From Xylocopilactobacillus apis (GTDB taxonomy: Bacteria > Bacillota > Bacilli > Lactobacillales > Lactobacillaceae), in contig NZ_AP026801.1 in assembly GCF_033095965.1 (NCBI RefSeq), positions 1,632,001 to 1,696,000 on the forward strand: a stretch of 64,000 bases of DNA, in the 5' to 3' direction. The position numbers and the translations under genes were made by a program. Below the pieces are notes generated by a model. It was not told where the DNA came from, did not search any database, and was given only the letters and a program-made list of their open reading frames with translations. This document shows, piece by piece, positions 17,849-24,257 of this stretch. Within the stretch, counting starts at the first letter, position 1. Each line of letters starts with the position of its first letter.

Positions 17849-18898
17849 ATGAAAATAGCTGTTTTGGCAGGAGGCCTCAGCACTGAACGTAATGTATCTC
17901 TTGTATCCGGCAAAAAAATTGCCAACGCTTTACGGGAAAAAGGGCACGATGTTTTCTTAATTGATTCTTTTTTAGGTATTGAAGAAGTTCCAACGGATCT
18001 CAACACCTTATTTTCTTCTAAAATCGTTAATTACGATGTTAATATCGATACTTCAGTGTTAACTGAAGCTGATATTCGTAAATTGCGTAAAAATGATGAT
18101 GGAACCTATTTTGGGCCCAATGTCATTAAAATCTTAAGGGCTGCCGACTTTGTTTTCCTCGCTCTTCACGGCGGAGCTGGTGAAAGCGGACAGGTTCAAG
18201 CATTTCTTGATCTTTACGATATTAAATATACTGGGTCAGATTACTTTGGAGCAGCAATTGCGATGAACAAAGCCAAATCCAAAGAAATTATGAAATATAA
18301 TCGCTTGCCAACTGCTGACTTTATTTCACTGCAAAAAGGAGATCCAATTCCAACAGAATTTTCTTTTAAATATCCAGTCGTCGTAAAACCGGTTAATGGT
18401 GGATCTAGTGTTGGCACGGTTATTGCTCATAACTATGAAGATGCTAAAAAAGCTATTATTGATGATTTTATTTTTGACGATGAAATCATTATCGAAGAGT
18501 TTATTAAAGGTCGTGAGTTTTCGCAGGGAGTTGTCGGTAACCATGCTTTTCCAGCAATTGAGATCACAGTAAATGATGGATGGTACGATTTTGAACATAA
18601 GTTTAAAACCGGTAACACCACTGTTTTTCAAACTCCGCCAGAAAACTTCTCAGCTGAATTACAGCATGAAATGGACGTTTTATCGCTCAAAGCTGGCCGC
18701 GATTTAAATTTAAGCAATTATTATCGATTAGATTACTTATTAAACGACCAGGGATTTTTCATTATTGAAGCAAATGTTTTACCAGGTCTCACCCCTTTAT
18801 CGTTATTACCTCAAGAAGCAGACGCTGAGGGTATTACTTATGCTGATTTAATTGAAATGATTTTAAACGAAAAAATTAAAATTTATAACGAAAAATAA
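17849..18898 (+). CDS. ddl: D-alanine--D-alanine (or D-lactate) ligase family protein
   Basis: A 349-aa ATP-grasp ligase that joins D-Ala to D-Ala or D-Lac for peptidoglycan precursors. Motifs: AGGLSTERNVSL (about 7-18), LALHGGAGESGQVQAFLD (104-121), VVVKPVNGGSSVGT (177-190, ATP/Mg site), and EANVLPGLTPLS (307-318). The segment WYDFEHKF (245-252) aligns with FYDYEAKY of E. coli DdlB, so Phe 252 replaces Tyr 216. Phe there marks the depsipeptide ligases of intrinsically vancomycin-resistant lactobacilli and Leuconostoc. The N-terminus is closer to the short Clostridia-type paralogue than to the longer lactobacillar Ddl, so it may be a second ligase. AGAAGG precedes the ATG. Confidence 0.85.
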   Translation: MKIAVLAGGLSTERNVSLVSGKKIANALREKGHDVFLIDSFLGIEEVPTDLNTLFSSKIVNYDVNIDTSVLTEADIRKLRKNDDGTYFGPNVIKILRAADFVFLALHGGAGESGQVQAFLDLYDIKYTGSDYFGAAIAMNKAKSKEIMKYNRLPTADFISLQKGDPIPTEFSFKYPVVVKPVNGGSSVGTVIAHNYEDAKKAIIDDFIFDDEIIIEEFIKGREFSQGVVGNHAFPAIEITVNDGWYDFEHKFKTGNTTVFQTPPENFSAELQHEMDVLSLKAGRDLNLSNYYRLDYLLNDQGFFIIEANVLPGLTPLSLLPQEADAEGITYADLIEMILNEKIKIYNEK

Positions 18899-18940
18899 AA
18901 AAAATATCCTTTCTCAAAATTGAGAAGGGATATTTTTTTA
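18896..18940. terminator. Bidirectional terminator between ddl and the lipoprotein gene
   Basis: A long hairpin AAAAATATCCTTTCTC / GAGAAGGGATATTTTT (one G-U pair, loop AAAATT-region) with T runs on both strands separates the convergent genes ending at 18898 and 18944. Confidence 0.9.
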
Positions 18941-18943
18941 TTT

Positions 18944-19903
18944 TTAATGCCCGCCAGTAATGGCATTCATTTGATTAGTGAATTCAGTTGGAGAAACGAT
19001 TTTATCTTTTGATGGCATTTCAATCTTTCCATCATATTTTTCAGATTTTGTATCAAATTCAAATCCGATTTTTCCACCGTCTTTTGGTTCCACCGTCAAC
19101 GTATAGTTTAAAGTTGAAGCTTTTGAATCATATTTGATAATAATGTCAAAAGCTTTAAATTCTGACATAAATTCATCAATATCTTTTTGCTTGATTGGCT
19201 TAGCATCAACATCTTTATGATCTTTAATATACTTATTGTAAATTTCGATCGTTTTCTTTACATCTTCTTTATGAAGAGTTGCTGTGATAACTCCGTCTTT
19301 CTTCGTTACCGCATCTTTTGGCAACGTATCAATAATTTCTTTTAAGACTGCTGAACTATCCTGTTGTGATTTGTTAACAGCTTTTGTTGCTGCTTCTTTT
19401 TGATCACTACTGACCTTTGATTTAACGCTTGAACTCTCGTTCATCAATGCAATTAGATCAACATACTTGCCCGCTAACTTCGAAAAGTCATATTTCGGCG
19501 GAGTCATCCCAAAAGAACTCATCAATTGAAATAACGAATTATAGAAATCTGCTCCCATATAGATATTTTTGTCGTTGCCAACGAATTCTAACGGAACAGT
19601 TTTGTTCATTGTGTTAAGTTTAATCGTTCCTTTGCCGTTCTTACCATCAGAATAGATGTCACCGGTAATTGAACTGGCCTTTACAACATCAATGAGCTGC
19701 TTTGCAGAAGAACTGTCGCCGCTGCCTTTAACTGGTATATCAAAATCAGTAACTTTCATTTTGAAAGTTGCTTTGGCAGACTTTTGGTTAGACATCTCAT
19801 CATAGTGATTAATTAAAGCCTGCTTGCTTGATGCACCACAACCAGTCAAAATCATCAACATTGATAAAATAGCTACTACAATTAATGGCTTTTTATTTTT
19901 CAT
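18944..19903 (-). CDS. Lipoprotein of unknown function (intact paralogue)
   Basis: A 319-aa secreted lipoprotein with a clear signal peptide and lipobox (MLMILTGCGAS, Cys about 22). The mature part is Lys/Asp/Ser-rich with mostly beta-pattern sequence (GKGTIKLNTMNKTVPLEFVGNDKNIYMGADFYNSLFQ), without a family I can name. The start is the ATG at 19903 with GGAGG five bases upstream; the in-frame upstream codons are not needed. It is the downstream copy of a tandem pair; the upstream copy (19964-20901) is decayed. Location should be the outer face of the membrane. Confidence 0.8.
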   Translation of the reverse strand: MKNKKPLIVVAILSMLMILTGCGASSKQALINHYDEMSNQKSAKATFKMKVTDFDIPVKGSGDSSSAKQLIDVVKASSITGDIYSDGKNGKGTIKLNTMNKTVPLEFVGNDKNIYMGADFYNSLFQLMSSFGMTPPKYDFSKLAGKYVDLIALMNESSSVKSKVSSDQKEAATKAVNKSQQDSSAVLKEIIDTLPKDAVTKKDGVITATLHKEDVKKTIEIYNKYIKDHKDVDAKPIKQKDIDEFMSEFKAFDIIIKYDSKASTLNYTLTVEPKDGGKIGFEFDTKSEKYDGKIEMPSKDKIVSPTEFTNQMNAITGGH

Positions 19904-19963
19904 ATTTTCCTCCATTTTAAACATTATCTCATAAAAATAAGCGAGAGAAAACCCTTTACAAGA

Positions 19964-20901
19964 TCAATATTTCTTCATTATATCCATGATATATTCGACC
20001 TCTTCGATTCCAGATAACATCTGAATCTTATCAGGCATTTTAATTTTTTTGTTGTACAACTCTGATTTAGTATTTGCTTCTACTTGAATTTTACTATTTT
20101 TTTTAATTGTACTGTAAAAATATAATTTATATCAGATTTTTTTTGATTATATTTAATAATTAAATTTAACTTCTTAGAATTGGAATAAAGATCATTAATA
20201 TCCTTTTGACTAATAAAATTCTCCTTAACTCTCTCATGCTTTTTGAAATAAGAATTATAATTTTCCAACAAATTCCTGACATCTTTTCTTTGAAGCCTTG
20301 CAGTTATTATTTTCTTATTTTTTGTTACTGCATGTTCAGGCAGATCATTTATAGACTTCTTTAAAATTGCTGCCCAATCTTGCTGAATACTGGCAAGAAC
20401 TTTCAATAAATCAGGATTATTTTCATAACCGCCCTTTATTTTATCTTTTATCGACCTTGCTTAGTCTACGTATAAAATATCTAAGGGAGAATTATCAGGC
20501 TTTTTTACTTTTGATCCTAAAATTTGTAAAACCTGCAAATATATTTTGTAATAACCTGCATTTAAGTAAAATTTCTTTTTATTACCGATAAAAATCAATG
20601 GATTTTTTTCGTCAACTCCATAAAGTTTAAAACTTCCTTTTCCATTTGTTCCATCAGAATAAATTTGTCCAGATAAGGACGTGTGCTTAATATTTTCAAA
20701 AATTTTTTGATCAGATTTTTTTAGTTTATTAAATTTTGAAACGTTTAAGGTTTTGTTGTTTACTGAAATCGACGTTTTAGTTGATTTCTGTTCAGCCATT
20801 TTGTCATAATAATTCATCAAAGTTTGCTTATCAGAAGCACTGCAGCCGGCAAGACCGATCGCCATTAAACATACTAATAACAATTGAATTGTTTTGCGCA
20901 T
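19964..20901 (-). pseudogene. Decayed paralogue of the neighbouring lipoprotein (in-frame stop plus frameshift)
   Basis: The minus strand encodes a lipoprotein with lipobox AIGLAGCSAS, homologous along its whole length to the gene at 18944-19903 (NGKGSFKLYG with NGKGTIKLNT; DLPEHAVTKNKKIITARLQRKDV with TLPKDAVTKKDGVITATLHKEDV). A TAA at 20461-20463 interrupts it in frame: the same frame continues downstream as ARSIKDKIKGGYENNPD. A second lesion lies in a run of eight A near 20090-20105, where the frame must shift to recover TKSELYNKKIKMPDK, matching TKSEKYDGKIEMPSK of the intact copy. The start codon abuts the LysR stop (TAGATG), so it was cotranscribed with that regulator. Confidence 0.85.
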
Positions 20902-21798
20902 CTAATCACCTAAATACCGATCCTGATAAACTTCTGCTAAATAATCTTCAATTGTCTGTTTCATCCGGGCAACTGAAGGAGATTTCTGCGTAATCGGATT
21001 AACTACTAAACATAACGTACGGTAATACGGTTCTTCAAAAGGATAAATATTTACCTCTCCTCCCATTCTGGTCAAAGCTAAATCAGGCAGAATCCCTAGA
21101 CCTAAACCTGATTCAACCATTGCTAGAATTGAAGGATCATCAATTGAATAACTAATTGAATTACCCGAAACGTGATAGCGATCGAGAGCCCTTTTTGTAT
21201 CACGATCGTAATCCACCTGCTGTAAAACAAAATTTTGTTTGGCAACATCCGTATCAGTGATTGACTTCTTATTATGCGGGGTGAAATCTCTGGGAGTAAC
21301 ACAATAAATTTGATCTCTTATTAAAGGCTCAACCACCACCCCCTCTTCAATCGGTAATGATGAAAATCCAAGATCAACTTGACCTTGTTTAATTTGTTCA
21401 ACAATTTGATTAAATCCACCTTGGACAACAGTAACTTCTACCTGCGGATATTTTTCTTTAAATTTTTGAATAATTTTAGGCAGCCAATTGGTTGAGACTG
21501 AAGAAAAAGCCCCAATTCGCACTTGTCCACTGTTGGATCCATTGATGTTACTTGCCACCTGCAGCAACTGATCTTCAAGATTTAAAATACTTCTAATTAC
21601 TGGTAATAAAGTTTTCCCGTCAGCAGTTAATTCAGCACCCGTTCGATTTCTAATTAATAAAGGAAAACCCATCTCATTTTCCAATTGATTAATACTATGG
21701 CTAACCGCACTCGGAGTCACGTTTAAGCTTTGAGCAGCTTTGGCAAATGATCCTTTGGCGACTACTTCACTAAATACTTGATAACTAAAATTCGACAT
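20902..21798 (-). CDS. LysR-family transcriptional regulator
   Basis: A 298-aa LysR regulator with an N-terminal winged helix (FSEVVAKGSFAKAAQSLNVTPSAVSHSINQLENEMG, about 8-45) and a periplasmic-binding-protein-like effector domain from about 90 (GQVRIGAFSSVSTNWLPKIIQKFKEKYP; VDLGFSSLP). It is divergent from the PLP aminotransferase gene at 21913 and probably regulates it. The stop codon is joined directly to the start of the decayed lipoprotein gene. Confidence 0.93.
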   Translation of the reverse strand: MSNFSYQVFSEVVAKGSFAKAAQSLNVTPSAVSHSINQLENEMGFPLLIRNRTGAELTADGKTLLPVIRSILNLEDQLLQVASNINGSNSGQVRIGAFSSVSTNWLPKIIQKFKEKYPQVEVTVVQGGFNQIVEQIKQGQVDLGFSSLPIEEGVVVEPLIRDQIYCVTPRDFTPHNKKSITDTDVAKQNFVLQQVDYDRDTKRALDRYHVSGNSISYSIDDPSILAMVESGLGLGILPDLALTRMGGEVNIYPFEEPYYRTLCLVVNPITQKSPSVARMKQTIEDYLAEVYQDRYLGD

Positions 21799-21813
21799 TT
21801 TTGCTCCCTTTAT

Positions 21814-21861
21814 AGATGAAAATAATTCATCTTACAGTGAAATAAATGAATTTTACTTCAC
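21814..21861. promoter_or_regulatory. LysR operator candidate in the divergent intergenic region
   Basis: Two inverted repeats lie between the divergent LysR and aminotransferase starts: AGATGAA (21814-21820) / TTCATCT (21826-21832), a perfect 7-bp pair with a five-base spacer, and GTGAA (21837-21841) / TTCAC (21857-21861). Position and dyad shape fit LysR-type recognition and activation sites; binding is inferred. Confidence 0.5.
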
Positions 21862-21912
21862 ATCAAAATAGCTTTACAATAAATTCAACAATACTTATCG
21901 GAGATAATTTTA

Positions 21913-23100
21913 ATGAATTTTTCAAGTAGAACTGACTTAACAATCCATTCTGGACTTAATGATATCTTCAAAACCAAAGATTCTCAAACAATTTCTTTTG
22001 CCGGAGGATTACCAGACAATTCTCTTTTTCCATCTGAAGAATTAGCCAAATCATATAATAGCGTCATTACTGGTGGCGATTCTACTGTTTTTCAATATAC
22101 CGGCAAACAGATGCCTGAACTAAGAGAAAAAATTTCCTCTAAAATGAACGATTACGGGGTCAACGCAACTGCAGATGATGTCCTTTTAACCCAAGGCGCG
22201 CAGCAAGCATTGAGTCTTGCCGCTCAACTTTTAATTGATAAAGGTGACGGTTTGGTAGTCGAGGGGCCTACATATATTGGAGCTCTTGCTGCTTTTGATG
22301 CAGTTGAACCCACATTTTACGAAGTGCCAATTGAACAGGATGGAATGAATATTAAGGTATTGGAACACATTCTCAAACATCATGAAGTTAAAATGATTTA
22401 CACGATTCCCGACTTTCAAAATCCGACTGGTACTGTAATGTCAGTTGAAAAGCGAAAAGCAATGGTAAAATTGGCGAATCGTTATGATGTTATGATTGTA
22501 GAAGATGCAGCATATCGTGACCTTAGATTCACCGGTACTCAATTACCGACGATTAAACAATTTGACACCGAAGATCGAGTAATTTACGTTGGCAGTTTCA
22601 GTAAAATCCTAGCTCCTGCAATGCGCCTTGGATGGCTAGTTGCAGCTCCTGAAGTCCGTGGGGATCTTGAAGCTTTAAAAAGCAGTGCCGACGTGGAAAC
22701 CAGCAGTTTAACAATGAATGCTGTAAATGATTATTTAGAGCATCATGATATTAATCAGCATATTGAAGAAATTAAAACTGTTTATTGTCACAAAAAGAAT
22801 CTTATGTACCAAGCATTAACCGAAAACATGCCGAAAGATGTTAAATTTAACAATCCAGAAGGAGGGTTCTTCATTTGGCTTGAGCTGCCTGAAAAATTTG
22901 ATATGGATCAGTTTTTAGACGATTATCTCTTGCCTGTAGCTAATGTTACTCTAGTGCCCTCCAAAAATCTTTTCACCTCAAAATCGATTCACAACGGTGC
23001 TCGACTAAACTTTACTCAGCCTACTAATGAACAAATCCGGGATGGGATCAGTCGACTGGGAAGCGCACTTACGGAGTACTTTTCAACTGTTCTAGTTTAA
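21913..23100 (+). CDS. PLP-dependent aminotransferase, class I/II (LysN/AraT-like, MocR-type fold)
   Basis: A 395-aa fold-type I aminotransferase. Visible: SFAGGLPDNSLFP near the N-terminus, the PLP phosphate and ring contacts TQGAQQALSLAAQ, PDFQNPTGTVMS, VEDAAYRDL, and the Schiff-base lysine in GSFSKILAPAMRLGWLVA. The N-terminal GGLP motif is typical of 2-aminoadipate/aromatic/branched-chain aminotransferases. The exact amino-acid substrate cannot be read. GGAG precedes the ATG. The LysR gene on the other strand is the likely regulator. Confidence 0.9.
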   Translation: MNFSSRTDLTIHSGLNDIFKTKDSQTISFAGGLPDNSLFPSEELAKSYNSVITGGDSTVFQYTGKQMPELREKISSKMNDYGVNATADDVLLTQGAQQALSLAAQLLIDKGDGLVVEGPTYIGALAAFDAVEPTFYEVPIEQDGMNIKVLEHILKHHEVKMIYTIPDFQNPTGTVMSVEKRKAMVKLANRYDVMIVEDAAYRDLRFTGTQLPTIKQFDTEDRVIYVGSFSKILAPAMRLGWLVAAPEVRGDLEALKSSADVETSSLTMNAVNDYLEHHDINQHIEEIKTVYCHKKNLMYQALTENMPKDVKFNNPEGGFFIWLELPEKFDMDQFLDDYLLPVANVTLVPSKNLFTSKSIHNGARLNFTQPTNEQIRDGISRLGSALTEYFSTVLV

Positions 23101-23127
23101 GTCTTTAAAATATTAATAATATAAACT

Positions 23128-23168
23128 CATAATTATTTTTCTAAAATATTTTAATTATGAATTTTTTT
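23128..23168 (+). terminator. Terminator of the aminotransferase gene
   Basis: Stem CATAATTA (23128-23135) / TAATTATG (23152-23159) followed by a run of seven T on the plus strand, 30 bases after the aminotransferase stop. AT-rich and modest. Confidence 0.55.
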
Positions 23169-23171
23169 ATT

Positions 23172-23210
23172 CAAAAAAAGCAAGATGAACATTAATTATA
23201 TTCATCTTGC
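23172..23210 (-). terminator. Terminator overlapping the 3' end of the Panacea-partner gene
   Basis: A perfect 10-bp stem GCAAGATGAA (23180-23189) / TTCATCTTGC (23201-23210), with seven T following on the minus strand. The upstream arm lies inside the last codons of the gene that ends at 23192. Confidence 0.8.
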
Positions 23211-23713
23211 GGTACAAATTTATAATTTTTAATATCTAATGTATTATGTTTTTGATCTGGATAAATTAAATGATGATAATCAATTAATAATGGATATAAA
23301 ACATTATACCCTTCTTTATCTGTAACAATTTCACCAATTAATCTTAACCCTTGTTTAACACCAAATTGCCAAAGTTCAACATCACCCACCTTTATCCCAA
23401 AATGATGATTAATAATATCTTTTGCCATTTGACAATGTTTATCATCCAAACGATGACAATGTCTATGGCTGCCGTTTAAGATTTCATTTAGATTATTTTC
23501 AACTTCGGGAATTAATTGATTGATTAAGTAAAAGAGATTTTCCCCTAATTGTTCGCCATTCTTCAACTTATTACTAAAACCATTATAAGAAAAAGAATGT
23601 GCCCATCGATCATACTTTGAAAAATCTATGTAAACGCTTTTTGTTCTGGGTTTATCATTATTCCTAACATTAGTTGAAACTTTAGCTCTTTCATTAACTT
23701 TCTTGCGAGACAT
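23192..23713 (-). CDS. Putative toxin partner of the Panacea-domain protein, unrecognised family
   Basis: A 173-aa protein, start ATG 23713 (MSRKKVNERA), overlapping the upstream Panacea gene by 20 bases, as toxin-antitoxin pairs often do. An ATG at 23734 is also in frame; neither has a strong ribosome site, suggesting coupled translation. Seen: a basic N-terminus (about 1-25), a central His/Cys cluster HRHCHRLDDKHC (about 90-101), and a C-terminal segment LWQFGVKQGLRLIGEI followed by YPLLIDYHHLIYPDQKHN. The last pattern (strand, turn, L-x-D-x-x-H) also ends other proteins I associate with Panacea domains, but I cannot name a catalytic fold. Toxicity is inferred from context only. Confidence 0.6.
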   Translation of the reverse strand: MSRKKVNERAKVSTNVRNNDKPRTKSVYIDFSKYDRWAHSFSYNGFSNKLKNGEQLGENLFYLINQLIPEVENNLNEILNGSHRHCHRLDDKHCQMAKDIINHHFGIKVGDVELWQFGVKQGLRLIGEIVTDKEGYNVLYPLLIDYHHLIYPDQKHNTLDIKNYKFVPQDEYN

Positions 23714-24179
23714 AATAGCGATACATATCTTCATCCGTTATTATATTGCTTGTGGCCTCAAGCGGCGACAATCCTTCTCTTGCATGCTGCCATGGGAACT
23801 GTTGATGGGTAATGCTTTCCAATTCATTTGCATTATATCCACCGTAAACATCATTAACTTGCTGTAAAATATCTTCAATATCAGGATTTTGTTTAATTTT
23901 ATCTAGTGAATCTTGATGACTAAGATCGTTAGAATCGATAACATTATATCCATAATTAGAATACCGTTGGTAAAGATCTTTGACCACCGGTCCATGAACC
24001 CATGCTTCAATCGGTGCATCAAATAATTTATTTTTTAAATTGTCTACGGAGTCATTCATGAGGGTTAGAGTCCAAGCGTAAGCATAGTAAACCATTTTTT
24101 GTAATTTTTTTGGTGTCATTGAACTATCATTTGCTATAAACCAATCAGCAATATTAAAAACATCAAAATTACTCCTCAT
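23694..24179 (-). CDS. Panacea (DUF4065/SocA-like) domain antitoxin
   Basis: A 161-aa protein made almost wholly of a Panacea domain: ADWFIANDSSMTPKKLQKMVYYAYAWTLT at the N-terminus, PIEAWVHGPVVKDLYQRY in the middle, and LESITHQQFPWQHAREG near residue 125, then NIITDEDMYRYY. Panacea is known as an antitoxin domain paired with many unrelated toxins (established for the PanAT family) and occurs in SocA. AGGAGG lies nine bases before the ATG and a TATAAT -10 at 24206-24211 drives it. Antitoxin first, toxin second. Confidence 0.85.
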   Translation of the reverse strand: MRSNFDVFNIADWFIANDSSMTPKKLQKMVYYAYAWTLTLMNDSVDNLKNKLFDAPIEAWVHGPVVKDLYQRYSNYGYNVIDSNDLSHQDSLDKIKQNPDIEDILQQVNDVYGGYNANELESITHQQFPWQHAREGLSPLEATSNIITDEDMYRYYVSQES

Positions 24180-24205
24180 TATTCTAATCCTCCTATTGTA
24201 TTTAA

Positions 24206-24211
24206 ATTATA
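24206..24211 (-). promoter_or_regulatory. -10 element of the Panacea toxin-antitoxin operon
   Basis: TATAAT on the minus strand 27 bases upstream of the antitoxin start. It lies only about 15 bases from the terminator hairpin of the preceding surface-protein gene; no clear -35 hexamer is seen. Confidence 0.5.
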
Positions 24212-24223
24212 TCATCACCTATT

Positions 24224-24252
24224 AAAAAAGTGATCCTTTAAGATCACTTTTT
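24224..24252. terminator. Terminator of surface protein A
   Basis: Perfect 11-bp stem AAAAAGTGATC (24225-24235) / GATCACTTTTT (24242-24252) with a six-base loop just after the stop of the gene ending at 24258. T-rich on both sides. Confidence 0.88.
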
Positions 24253-24257
24253 CAACA

